DNA of 30,181 nucleotides from BRH-c25 sp041690515 (GTDB lineage: Bacteria > Bacillota > Clostridia > Lutisporales > Lutisporaceae). The notes under the pieces are model-generated. The model searched no databases and had not been told where the DNA came from. It was given only the letters and a program-made list of their open reading frames with translations. Numbering within the stretch: the first letter of the stretch is position 1; each line of letters opens with the position of its first letter. The position numbers and the translations under genes are program-made. Below are positions 15,832 to 24,124 of the stretch, piece after piece. The stretch covers positions 1 through 30,181 of the forward strand of contig JAWLHF010000034.1 of assembly GCA_041690515.1 (NCBI GenBank), in the 5' to 3' direction.

Positions 15832-17565
15832 TCAACATATCCCCTTCTGCATGTTTTCAACTGATATTCTCATTGCTGTATCAACTGACGGTCTCTTATA
15901 TCCCATCATCTCAAGCAAATCGACCAGACGCTTTTCCCGTTTATCGAGAACAAAATACAACTTCCTTATTCTCAAACTTAAAAGCAACAGCTCAATACAC
16001 TTCACTACCTGCTCATACTGATTCCGATCCCTTGAAAATTTCATGATCCAACAATCATAAATGCAGACCGAACCTTGCTCTATAGGCCGTATATCCTGTT
16101 CTGCCCTTGAATTAAGCTTCTTGCTGTCTATCCAAAACCAGGCTATATTTTTCCCTCTGTATATCAGTTTTGCGCATTTTTGTCCTCTTTCAAGCCTTCT
16201 AAGCACATCAGCCGCTTTAAGGTGCATCAGCTCCATTATCCTCTCAATATCATGCAAGTCAGTATATTCTATCCTACAATCGAAGGGTTCAAATGCCCCA
16301 CTTCCTAGAGTCAGTGAATTCTCGTATATTATAAAGCCATTGGCATTGCCGCTATGAAGATAGTACTGCACAAGGCTCATATCCTGTCTTTCTCCCCTAT
16401 GTGCTGCTATAGGCCTAACAATTCTCCGGTATGGCTCTGCAGAAAAGTAGTACTTTATGACTCCAAGGATATTCTTTTTTAAGTACTGCATAAATTTGTA
16501 CTTTTTAAGAATAACCTTTAGCATTTCATAAAACATATAAACAATATAAGAGCTTTGCGAGATGCAACAGCCCGCAGGGAATACGATTCGGTTTACAATA
16601 TCCGCTTCATCGGTCCATTCGGCCTTATCTCGCTGAAATCCTCCTGCCCCGAACTCGCAAATATCAAAGTCGTTTTCAAAGCAATCCTTGATGCTTTCCT
16701 TATACATTATTCTGCCGGGACCATAGACAGCAAATGTGTCGTCGTGAGCTATTCTCAGAAAAACAAACCTTCTATTCATTAAGAATGAATATTGGAATGC
16801 TAACAGCCTGTCATCCAAAAACAACCCTCCCACCTTTACCTTGAAAGGCAGCCCGCTTTCTGTTGCAAGCTGTTTGAACATCTCCTTTTTCGTGCCTCTT
16901 GAGAAACTGCTTCCGTCATTCTTTTTGTGCCATCGCTTATCATGTATCTTAAAAACTGTCTCCATTTCCTTACTATCAACTTCCCTATAGCACAAATTGC
17001 CAAGCCGGCAGAGCTTTTTTTCATGCTTGGATATGTTCTTTATGGATTTGTGCCTGCATCTTCTTTTGTAAAATCCTTCAAAATCACCACTACCAGTATC
17101 AACATAGTAGGACTTAAGTCTGCTTACAAAATATCTCCGACCTCGATGGGCAAAACAAGCCATTAGTATTATGAAGTCTGCGCTTTTCTCAGTCAGGCCG
17201 TGAATGTTGAAAACATAGTTCTTTTTTAGTCCATGAAGAAAATCTGCCAATCCTTCAATGCAAGCCTTTCTGTGTTCTTCATACAGTATCAGATCCATAT
17301 AGCAAATGTCGGCATATCCTATAAAATTGACTTCGGTGCAGAAAGGCTTTCTTGTCAGCATCAGAGGGCAGAATCCAATTATCCGTGAATCTGATTTTAT
17401 CATGATCACAAATAATCCATGATCTTTGCCAAGATACTTCCACCAATATTCAATCCATTCAAACTCAGTAAAAGGGTTATTATTGTTGTTCTGCCGCAGT
17501 ATTTTTTCCCACTCCTCCTTGTAACCCTTCAATATTTCAAAGTCTCTGATAATAACAAACTCCAA
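15832..17565 (-). CDS. CelD/BcsL (FemAB-like) GNAT acyltransferase with extra C-terminal domain
   Basis: This is a protein of about 577 residues. The first about 380 match the CelD/BcsL-type GNAT fold seen in polysaccharide loci: FTEFEWIEYWWKYLG, KSIKNISKHEKKL, then GRIMYKESI and the DFG-like DICEFGAGGFQRDKAEW. The last about 190 residues form a second part of GNAT-like pattern (CAKLIYRGKNIAWFWID, ending GYKRPSVDTAMRIS); its assignment is tentative. A likely role is N- or O-acylation of a sugar, but the acyl donor is unknown. Possible starts are GTG 17577, GTG 17574 and TTG 17565. TTG is chosen because GGGTGGT then lies at normal distance. In that case the start overlaps the end of the polymerase gene only at the upstream site. 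A run of five Asn codons lies near the N-terminus. Confidence 0.75.
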   Translation of the reverse strand: MEFVIIRDFEILKGYKEEWEKILRQNNNNNPFTEFEWIEYWWKYLGKDHGLFVIMIKSDSRIIGFCPLMLTRKPFCTEVNFIGYADICYMDLILYEEHRKACIEGLADFLHGLKKNYVFNIHGLTEKSADFIILMACFAHRGRRYFVSRLKSYYVDTGSGDFEGFYKRRCRHKSIKNISKHEKKLCRLGNLCYREVDSKEMETVFKIHDKRWHKKNDGSSFSRGTKKEMFKQLATESGLPFKVKVGGLFLDDRLLAFQYSFLMNRRFVFLRIAHDDTFAVYGPGRIMYKESIKDCFENDFDICEFGAGGFQRDKAEWTDEADIVNRIVFPAGCCISQSSYIVYMFYEMLKVILKKYKFMQYLKKNILGVIKYYFSAEPYRRIVRPIAAHRGERQDMSLVQYYLHSGNANGFIIYENSLTLGSGAFEPFDCRIEYTDLHDIERIMELMHLKAADVLRRLERGQKCAKLIYRGKNIAWFWIDSKKLNSRAEQDIRPIEQGSVCIYDCWIMKFSRDRNQYEQVVKCIELLLLSLRIRKLYFVLDKREKRLVDLLEMMGYKRPSVDTAMRISVENMQKGIC

Positions 17566-17566
17566 T

Positions 17567-18823
17567 TCAAACACCACCCTTCTGCTGATTATCAGAATTC
17601 ATATATATCCCTGTAATCATACTCATCCCCAATCCTGCGAAAAGCCAGAAGTGCCTCCAATGCAGCGTATCAACGACAAAGCTGTTTATGAGAATACCAC
17701 ACAGCACCGAGAACAGTATTATGCAGTTTTCTCTTTCCTGTCCTTGACTGCCTGTGCATCCTTTAAATATGCTTTTCATCAGCAATACGAAGAAGACCAT
17801 TATAATGATAAAACCAGATATACCGTTTTCCAGCAGAATCCTTATATACAAACTGTGTGCCGCATATCCCTGACCAATGGTTTTTTCCACCATCAGCCCA
17901 TACTGACCGGGGCCATGGCCAAATAACCTTTCCCCAGCATAAGCCAATCCGGTTCTTTGAGCTTCAAAACGATCAGAATCATAAGTCTGCAGCTTCAGCC
18001 TCCCTGCCAGGAATGACTTGAAATCCTCATTCAGCACTCCTACCCACAAAATACCGGATATTAATACGGCTATCATAAGATATGCTATAAACCGCTTCAA
18101 GGGTATTCTCCTTATGTTAAGCATTACATATGCCAGCAATGCAGCCAGGAAATTAACATATGCACCTCTTGAGAAGGAAAGTACTAATCCGGTGAAATTG
18201 ACTAAAATTGCAGATAGATACATCCATTTTTCCGGCTTTTTCAAGTTTTTTCTCCTTAAGCTGCTTAAAAGTATGATAATCGCAGGTACAAGAAATGGTC
18301 CAAACACATTAGGATCCTTGAACAAAGCCTTTGCTCTTGTAAACTCATAAACAGTCAACAGAGGAATACGAAACACATATCCTGCAATCCCCAGTGCAGC
18401 TGCCAGTGTACTGCTCAAAACATATGCATGAAAAATCCTAATATGCTTGGTCATAGAAGAACTGCCCAAGATGAAGAGAGCATAAAAAATAAGATAAAAG
18501 GTAATAGCCATATAGGCAATTGCACCTTTGAAATCCTGAATGTTAAAAAGTGCAATTATATTTATCAATATGTAAAAGAACAAAGGTATTGTCATAAAGG
18601 CCGCCTTGTATATATTCAAAAGACTGAACCTTTCCTTCCTCCACATGAAAGCAATAAGAAAAATAAAAACAATATCTGAAGGCGCCGGTTCAAAAAAAGC
18701 AGCTGATATTAGAAGAACATTCAGATACAATACAGAACTATAATTGGTTGCGATCAACAGCAGGAAACCTATGAAAACCGGTATGCAGCCTAAAGAAATC
18801 AGAACAAAGGGAATGCTCTCCAT
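17567..18823 (-). CDS. O-antigen ligase/Wzy-like polysaccharide polymerase
   Basis: This is a 418-residue integral membrane protein with 10-12 hydrophobic segments. It has the Wzy_C/O-antigen-ligase signatures: FKDPNVFGPFLVP, a SFSRGAYVN motif, and a large loop with LFGHGPGQYG followed by AAHSLYIRILLENG. It is predicted to polymerise lipid-linked repeat units at the outer face of the membrane. The start is ATG 18823 with AAGGTGA six bases upstream; that site contains the stop codon of the preceding gene, so the two are coupled. O-antigen ligases and Wzy polymerases share this fold, but the locus favours polymerase. Confidence 0.85.
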   Translation of the reverse strand: MESIPFVLISLGCIPVFIGFLLLIATNYSSVLYLNVLLISAAFFEPAPSDIVFIFLIAFMWRKERFSLLNIYKAAFMTIPLFFYILINIIALFNIQDFKGAIAYMAITFYLIFYALFILGSSSMTKHIRIFHAYVLSSTLAAALGIAGYVFRIPLLTVYEFTRAKALFKDPNVFGPFLVPAIIILLSSLRRKNLKKPEKWMYLSAILVNFTGLVLSFSRGAYVNFLAALLAYVMLNIRRIPLKRFIAYLMIAVLISGILWVGVLNEDFKSFLAGRLKLQTYDSDRFEAQRTGLAYAGERLFGHGPGQYGLMVEKTIGQGYAAHSLYIRILLENGISGFIIIMVFFVLLMKSIFKGCTGSQGQERENCIILFSVLCGILINSFVVDTLHWRHFWLFAGLGMSMITGIYMNSDNQQKGGV

Positions 18824-18829
18824 CGGGGC

Positions 18830-19462
18830 TCACCTTGCCCCTTTAGCTGCAATTACAACTATAAATGTCAATAGAAGTATTTTTGCATCCAGCAGAAAGG
18901 ATCTGTTTCTAATATAGTATAGATCCATCTCAAGCTTCTCTGCATGTGACAGATTATAACCGCCATTGACCTGCGCCCAGCCTGTTATCCCCGGTTTGAC
19001 CTTAGTCCGCTCCCTGAAGCCATGCAGTTCTTTTACAATCATCGATTCAAATAATGGCCTTTCAGGTCTGGGGCCTATCAGGCTCATATCCCCCTTCAGT
19101 ACATTCACCAATTGGGGTATTTCATCGATCCTTGTTTTCCTTATAAACCTTCCCACCATTGTAATTCTTGGATCGTTCCTCTCAGTCCACCCCTCACTGC
19201 AGTTATTATACATGGTTCTTAATTTGTAAATCATAAATACCGATCCGTTTATTCCCACCCTTTGCTGCTTGTATAGCCAGCCTCCCTCCGATTCCAGCAC
19301 TATGAGTACGACAGTTACTAAAAGGATAGGAAAGGTGATCAGAAGACCTACAATAGATAGCATAATGTCAAATATCCTTTTTAGTGAATCATATACCGAC
19401 ATATGTTTATACATGGGCTTTATACCCGAGATGCTTTCTTTACTGCTTAGATAATCTAACAT
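18830..19462 (-). CDS. Polyprenyl-phosphate sugar phosphotransferase (initiating transferase)
   Basis: This is a 210-residue bacterial sugar transferase of the short WbaP/EpsL type. It has one N-terminal membrane hairpin (KRIFDIMLSIVGLLITFPIL) and a cytosolic catalytic domain with YKQQRVG, FMIYKLRTM, the catalytic RIDEIPQL, LKGDMSLIGPRPE and KPGITGWAQVNG. It transfers a sugar-1-phosphate to undecaprenyl phosphate, the first step of repeat-unit synthesis. The frame is open to 19498, but ATG 19462 is chosen because GGAGG lies six bases upstream, leaving 32 bases after the glycosyltransferase stop. Confidence 0.93.
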   Translation of the reverse strand: MLDYLSSKESISGIKPMYKHMSVYDSLKRIFDIMLSIVGLLITFPILLVTVVLIVLESEGGWLYKQQRVGINGSVFMIYKLRTMYNNCSEGWTERNDPRITMVGRFIRKTRIDEIPQLVNVLKGDMSLIGPRPERPLFESMIVKELHGFRERTKVKPGITGWAQVNGGYNLSHAEKLEMDLYYIRNRSFLLDAKILLLTFIVVIAAKGAR

Positions 19463-19494
19463 AGACAACCTCCAAAACAATCTTCCCATCAATC

Positions 19495-20649
19495 TCAAAA
19501 CAGATAAAGCTTCTCATAGGCTGCCGTCATACGATCTCTGGAAAACAATGTATGGGCAAGCTCCATACTCTGCAAACCCATTTTCGCTCTTAGCCCCGCA
19601 TCCTTAAGCAGCATGGTTATACTTAAAGCTGCTTTAGTTATATCAGTACCCTTTACCAGAAATCCATTGTAATTATCTCTAACCAGCTCCGGTATCCCTC
19701 CTACATTGCTTGCAACTATAGGCTTTCCAGCTGACATTGCTTCAATAATGCTGATAGGAAGCCCCTCTGATCTGCTGAACAAAGTAAATATATCAAAACT
19801 GCTAATTATGTTCATTGCAGGTTCACACTCACCCATCATTTGTACATCAATATCCAGGCCCAGTTGGCCGATAAGCTTCCTGCAGTCCTCCATAAGCCTG
19901 CCCTTTCCGACAATTACAAGTTTGACCGGATAATTAAAGAGCATCTTCACTTCACGGAACACTTTTATGGTAAAAAACGGATCCTTAGGCTCCTGAAGTC
20001 TCATCACCGTACCTATGACCAGAACTTTCCTCTTAGGTAAGTTCTCGATTGAATCCCCAATATGCCTGCAGTGGGCTTCCTCAATACCATTGTGTATCAC
20101 ACAGGTATTATCTCCCCTTATCCACTTTCTTGATATGCCTTTGTCATAGTCATGGTGTGAAACACATATCACCTTAGTACATATGCGACACGATGTCTTT
20201 TCAGCCAGCCCGCATATGAATTGTTTTATCCTGCTGTCTGATTCGTATATACCCCAACCATGGACAGTATAAAAAACCTTTGGGACCCCTGCAAGCCGTG
20301 CCGCGCATCTGCCCAAAAACCCTGCTTTTGAACTATGCAGATGTACTATGTCAAATCTTTCGGCCTTTATAAGCCTATAAAGGCAATATAGAGCATGTAT
20401 ATCATTCAGAAGGGATATCTCCCTCTTGATACTCGGTATAATTACAATCCTGACACTGTTTGCCCTTTTATCATTCAGTTCCCTTATCCTCGTCGTCAAC
20501 GGGCCTTCAGCAGATGTTGCCAAAGTGATATCAAAGCTGTCAGTATCCAGATATGATATGATATCATATACAACCTTTTGTGCTCCGCCTATATCCGGAA
20601 GTGTGATACAGAAAAGGATTTTTTTCTTGCCTTTATCCAGTGTTATCAC
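19495..20649 (-). CDS. Glycosyltransferase family 4 protein
   Basis: This is a GT-B fold glycosyltransferase of about 384 residues. The N-terminal donor/acceptor half starts ILFCITLPDIGGAQKVV and contains FDIVHLHSSKAGFLGR and YTVHGWG. The C-terminal GT4 half has VIGTVMRLQEPKDP and the E-x7-E motif in EGLPISIIEAMSAGKPIVAS. It probably adds a sugar to the lipid-linked primer. It is the first gene of the polysaccharide operon and the only glycosyltransferase in it besides the initiating enzyme. The frame extends to a TTG at 20673 without a binding site. GTG 20649 follows GGAAGGAGAG closely, and CTG 20640 is a further option. The exact start is uncertain. Confidence 0.88.
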   Translation of the reverse strand: MITLDKGKKKILFCITLPDIGGAQKVVYDIISYLDTDSFDITLATSAEGPLTTRIRELNDKRANSVRIVIIPSIKREISLLNDIHALYCLYRLIKAERFDIVHLHSSKAGFLGRCAARLAGVPKVFYTVHGWGIYESDSRIKQFICGLAEKTSCRICTKVICVSHHDYDKGISRKWIRGDNTCVIHNGIEEAHCRHIGDSIENLPKRKVLVIGTVMRLQEPKDPFFTIKVFREVKMLFNYPVKLVIVGKGRLMEDCRKLIGQLGLDIDVQMMGECEPAMNIISSFDIFTLFSRSEGLPISIIEAMSAGKPIVASNVGGIPELVRDNYNGFLVKGTDITKAALSITMLLKDAGLRAKMGLQSMELAHTLFSRDRMTAAYEKLYLF

Positions 20650-20939
20650 CTCTCCTTCCGGAAAGCACTTCAAATTATGCTTGAACGCAAGAAAAATCAG
20701 ACAGTCTTCTTAATAATGCATATTAATATATATTATCTACTTTTATGTTTATTCTTTTGGAGGGCATATCTGCTGAATAATATATTCCCTTAGGCTGTCT
20801 GCTGCCTATTTTGAGCAGCACAGCTTCAGAAGGAATTCTGCCTTTTAGTGTTAAATCATAAAAAAGTATAAATTCACCTTTTAGATGCCTCGTCCATATA
20901 TTGTATTGAAACAAGTATGTGGAAGGAGGCGAGTATGAA

Positions 20940-21302
20940 ATGAGTGAGGACTGGAATTATGGCAGCGGTACTGGCTGTGATTGCAGTAGTTTTTGGAAAG
21001 TCAGCAAATTCACTCTAAAATCTGTATTCAGCAATTGTCAAAATGATCCGGCTGTTATTTATAAAGTTGAGGGTTCCGGTTTTCCATCAGGGACTGTAAT
21101 TGCCGAAAACCTGTCCAGAAAGACATCCTTTGTATACCGGGTGGAAAAATCCGACGGAACTGTGGAAAGCTTATTGGTGGCTCCGGGCAGTGAGGCTGCA
21201 TTATCTGTTACATCTATTGCCAGGGTGTCCGCTTACTCAATCAAAGGACTCCTTGCAGGAGGAAGGTTCCACTTTGACCTGATGCAGCCGGTTGAAACAT
21301 AA
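20940..21302 (+). CDS. Small Cys-containing beta-rich protein, candidate DUF3992/S-Ena-like spore appendage subunit
   Basis: This is a 120-residue protein with no signal peptide or membrane segment. The N-terminus is short and Gly/Ser rich with a CDC motif (Cys13, Cys15) and another Cys at about 33. The remainder alternates hydrophobic and polar residues as in an eight-strand jellyroll: PAVIYKV, PSGTVIAENLS, TSFVYRV, TVESLLVAPGSEAALSVTSIARVSAYSI, then GGRFHFDL. This order (IY, GTV..N, V-P-G-s, NL/SI.sVs, G.F.F.L) resembles the DUF3992 proteins that build S-type endospore appendages in Bacillus cereus. There N-terminal Cys residues cross-link subunits. The C-terminal Cys often present in that family is replaced here. 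The start is ATG 20940, with AAGGAGG at 20922-20928. It is divergent from the polysaccharide operon and has its own terminator. The assignment is by eye only. Confidence 0.5.
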   Translation: MSEDWNYGSGTGCDCSSFWKVSKFTLKSVFSNCQNDPAVIYKVEGSGFPSGTVIAENLSRKTSFVYRVEKSDGTVESLLVAPGSEAALSVTSIARVSAYSIKGLLAGGRFHFDLMQPVET

Positions 21303-21315
21303 TATGTATTAAAAG

Positions 21316-21350
21316 CAGGATAGTGATCCTCTCTCTATCCTGTTTTTTTA
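21316..21350 (+). terminator. Terminator of the small Cys protein gene
   Basis: CAGGATAG (21316-21323) pairs with CTATCCTG (21335-21342), with an 11-base loop, followed by seven T residues. This is a standard Rho-independent terminator. Confidence 0.85.
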
Positions 21351-21462
21351 TGTCAGCAGCTGCAGATATGTAGAAACAATATAGAGGTGACAAGCCTGAC
21401 GTCAGCATTTCCGAATAATAGGCAATAGTCATCTGCGCTGGCTGCTTATAAGAATATCCCGC

Positions 21463-21514
21463 AAAAAAAAGTACACCTTCAAATGCCTTTACTTAATCTG
21501 ACATTTGGGGTGTA
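21463..21514 (-). terminator. Terminator of the GGDEF-EAL gene
   Basis: TACACC/GGTGTA (21472-21477 with 21509-21514) and CAAATG/CATTTG (21480-21485 with 21502-21507) form a 12-bp stem with a small bulge. On the minus strand it is followed by eight T residues (A-run 21463-21470). It lies just beyond the stop at 21541. Confidence 0.8.
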
Positions 21515-21540
21515 TTTCAATCATTCTTATTTAGCCCGGG

Positions 21541-23235
21541 CTATATTTGAAAACATCCGGCTTCCAGAAGGGGCATCACCTGCTCTTCAGGCACCGGTCT
21601 GCTGAATAAATACCCTTGCGCTTTATGGCATTCCTTTTTCATCAGGCAGTCCAGCTGCTCCCTTGTCTCTACGCCTTCAGCAATCACGCTCATTCCCATG
21701 TTGTCTCCTATTCGTATAATATAGCCTGTTAAGGTATTGCTCTGCTCTTCCTCATGAACATGGTCAATAAATGACTTGTCTATCTTTAATGTCGAAATAT
21801 TCAGCTGCTTAAGGTAGCTCAACGACGAATATCCCTTCCCAAAATCATCAAGGGCTATTCCGACTCCAGTTTCCCTCAATGCATCCAGTTTACTGTTTAT
21901 TATGTCAAAGGACTCTATAAGTATTGACTCGGTGATCTCCAATTCAAGATGCTCCGGACTGACACCCGATAATTCAAGGATGTCTTTTACCACATCGACA
22001 AAATCCGCTTGCATAAGTTGTAATATGGAAATATTAACTGAAATGGTCAAATCCTTATAACCTTTCATATGAAGCTTCTTAAGAAATGCACATGAGCTTT
22101 TTAATATCCATATACCTATAGGTATTATCAGATGTGTATCCTCTGCAATTCTTATGAACCTTAAGGGAGACACAAAACCCAACTCAGGACTTTTCCACCT
22201 CAGCAACGCCTCAAAGCCTGTAATCCTTTTGTTGTTCAAGTCCACCTGAGGCTGGTAGTATACTTCAAACTCATTCTTTTCCAGAGCTGATTGCAAATGC
22301 TTCTCTATTACCATCCTCTCGGCAAAGGCCTCTTTCATCTGCTGACTGAATATCATATACTTGTTCTTACCCTGTTCTTTGGATTTATACATGGCAATAT
22401 CCGCATACTTCAACAAGTCGTAAAAGCTGCTGCCATGTTCCGGGCATATAGCCACCCCGATGCTGAGACTTATGTTCAGTATACTGTCATTTATCCCACA
22501 GCTTTCACTGAATCCTTCAAGTATTTTGGCTGCAACAGCTTCAACTTCTCCGTCATCCTTTATGTCCGGTACGATTATTGCGAATTCATCCCCCCCAAGC
22601 CTGTAGACTGTACATTCTATCGGCAGCAGTGAAACAAGTCTTTCACCAACCCTGATTATCACCTGATCTCCAAAGGCATGACCCATTGTATCATTAATGT
22701 TCTTAAAATCATCCATATCTATATACATTAACGCAGCCTTGCTATTTGGCGAGCCGAAAACAGCCTTTGAATTCTCCAGCAGCGAAAGCTTGTTGGGCAG
22801 TCCTGTCAATGTATCAAAATATGCCAGATGACTTAGTTCCTCCTGGGAATTTTTCAGTTCTTCTTCTGAGGCTATGATTTCTTCATAAGCAGCTTCCAGA
22901 TCCTCATGGGCGGCAGTCAGCTCCCTATAACTGTCAAGAAGCCTCTTCTCTGTCCTTTTGATCCTTTTCAGAGGCTTAAAAATCAGAAGGAATATCACCG
23001 AAGCAGATACAAGTACATAGAACCAACCTTTGATCATACTGATGATTATAAGCAGCTCCGCATCACTTACCAACAGTGACACAAACCTGTCGGACAGCAA
23101 AATCCAAAGGCTGCCAAGTATCAGATATGTAAATGAAATTCTTATGGATACCGCTAAAGGGTTGAAATTGTGCATTCCCTTTGTTGCCTCTCTGAAAAAA
23201 CTCAGACCCGATTCCTTAATATTAGCTTCCCTCAT
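21541..23235 (-). CDS. Membrane GGDEF-EAL protein (c-di-GMP cyclase/phosphodiesterase)
   Basis: This is a 564-residue protein. Two membrane helices lie at about 33-50 and 61-87 with a very short outer loop. A coiled-coil linker (about 100-135) leads to a GGDEF domain with intact RLGGDEF (about 212-218) and an EAL domain with FEALLRW (EAL 342-344), ELEITES, LDDFGKGYSS, LKIDKSFI and VIAEGVET. Both active sites look intact, so it may make or break c-di-GMP. The RxxD product-inhibition site normally just before GGDEF is absent (PIEC instead). No sensory PAS or GAF domain is seen. The start is ATG 23235 with GGGAGG eleven bases upstream. It lies between the appendage-like gene and a cupin gene. 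A link to surface polysaccharide control is inference. Confidence 0.92.
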   Translation of the reverse strand: MREANIKESGLSFFREATKGMHNFNPLAVSIRISFTYLILGSLWILLSDRFVSLLVSDAELLIIISMIKGWFYVLVSASVIFLLIFKPLKRIKRTEKRLLDSYRELTAAHEDLEAAYEEIIASEEELKNSQEELSHLAYFDTLTGLPNKLSLLENSKAVFGSPNSKAALMYIDMDDFKNINDTMGHAFGDQVIIRVGERLVSLLPIECTVYRLGGDEFAIIVPDIKDDGEVEAVAAKILEGFSESCGINDSILNISLSIGVAICPEHGSSFYDLLKYADIAMYKSKEQGKNKYMIFSQQMKEAFAERMVIEKHLQSALEKNEFEVYYQPQVDLNNKRITGFEALLRWKSPELGFVSPLRFIRIAEDTHLIIPIGIWILKSSCAFLKKLHMKGYKDLTISVNISILQLMQADFVDVVKDILELSGVSPEHLELEITESILIESFDIINSKLDALRETGVGIALDDFGKGYSSLSYLKQLNISTLKIDKSFIDHVHEEEQSNTLTGYIIRIGDNMGMSVIAEGVETREQLDCLMKKECHKAQGYLFSRPVPEEQVMPLLEAGCFQI

Positions 23236-23527
23236 CCTTCTTCTTCACCTCCCTGTAAGCAAATGTATTATGTATCAAAGTTCAGTAAAGTTGAAATACG
23301 TGGTTTGCCTCCAATTGCATATGTTTCCATTATTTATGTTTATTTTATCTAAATTCCCTGCTATTGTCTATAACAATTCTCAAATTCCAATGATAAATAA
23401 TACTAATAAATAATTCCAACTCAGTTAAAGGTAGTTACTGAATGAGCCGGGCACTTCTTATCCAAGCACATTTTTCACATAATAAACATAATATAATTCT
23501 GATAAGCCAATATGAGGAGTGAGAATT

Positions 23528-24067
23528 GTGACCAAATCCAAGAAGAAGTGTCCGTGCCCTTACTGTGCAAATCTGCCTATGTTTGAACCTTACCTGAACA
23601 TGCAGTATTCCCCCCAATATTTTTATGATGATACAGATGACTACGGTTTCACAAAGCTGAAGGACTATGGACCGGAACCCTTTGTAATCAATATTGAGGA
23701 AGCAGCAAAGCAGAACGATACCTTTCGTACTGCTTTGTGGACAGGTAGGCACCTGCAGCTTACATTGATGAGCATTGAAGTGGGAGAGGATATAGGTCTG
23801 GAAGTGCATCCGGATCTTGATCAATTCATACGTATTGAAGAAGGTCAAGGGCTGGTCAAAATGGGTGACAGAAAAGACAGACTGGATTTTAGGGAAAAAG
23901 TCTATGATGACTATGTATTCATCATACCCGCAGGAAAATGGCACAACCTGATCAATACCGGAAGGAAGCCGATTAAGCTGTATTCCATATATGCACCTCC
24001 TCAGCATCCCAAGGGTACGGTACATGAAACGAAGGAAATTGCTGAGGCAGCAGAGCATGATCACTAA
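23528..24067 (+). CDS. Cupin domain protein with Cys-rich N-terminus
   Basis: This is a 179-residue protein. The N-terminus has CPCPYCANLPMF (CxCxxC). A single cupin follows with HLQLTLMSIEVGEDIGLEVHPDLDQFIRIEEGQG as motif 1 (His and Glu ligands) and DYVFIIPAGKWHNLINTG as motif 2. The second half resembles small stand-alone cupins of the mannose-6-phosphate isomerase-like group; no substrate can be named. The open frame begins at GTG 23519, but that codon overlaps the ribosome site AGGAG (23515-23519). GTG 23528, eight bases after it, is therefore chosen. A perfect TATAAT occurs at 23492-23497. It ends at a hairpin shared with the convergent deacylase gene. The large minus-strand frame over the same bases (23435-24073) is taken as its shadow. 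Confidence 0.82.
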   Translation: MTKSKKKCPCPYCANLPMFEPYLNMQYSPQYFYDDTDDYGFTKLKDYGPEPFVINIEEAAKQNDTFRTALWTGRHLQLTLMSIEVGEDIGLEVHPDLDQFIRIEEGQGLVKMGDRKDRLDFREKVYDDYVFIIPAGKWHNLINTGRKPIKLYSIYAPPQHPKGTVHETKEIAEAAEHDH

Positions 24068-24083
24068 TCGCAATTAGTACAAT

Positions 24084-24124
24084 AAAGGAGAAGTACTGTG
24101 TTTTATACTCAGTGCTTCCCTTTT
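24084..24124. terminator. Bidirectional terminator between cupin and D-aminoacylase genes
   Basis: AAGTACTG (24091-24098) pairs with CAGTGCTT (24110-24117) through one G-T pair, and the stem extends through flanking AAAGG/CCTTTT with one mismatch. Short T-runs follow on both strands. The 3' arm lies in the last codons of the minus-strand gene. Confidence 0.6.

Noticed and set aside
16555..17166. Plus-strand frames inside the GNAT gene
   Set aside because: They are shadows of the minus-strand coding sequence without start sites.
17494..17508. Asn-codon run in the GNAT gene as a phase-variable repeat
   Set aside because: Only five codons with mixed AAC/AAT, so it is too short and too imperfect for slippage.
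20723..20914. 63-codon minus-strand frame upstream of the glycosyltransferase gene
   Set aside because: It begins with TTG without a ribosome site and resembles no family I know. The sequence is protein-like in places, so it could be a remnant, but it is not supportable as a gene.
20881..20921. Sporulation (sigma-K or sigma-E) promoter before the appendage-like gene
   Set aside because: CATATATTG near 20894 partly resembles the -10 elements, but the conserved TA and a proper -35 are lacking.
23435..24073. 212-codon minus-strand frame opposite the cupin gene
   Set aside because: The plus-strand cupin has clear motifs and a ribosome site; the minus frame has many Cys and His residues of the kind produced by antisense reading.
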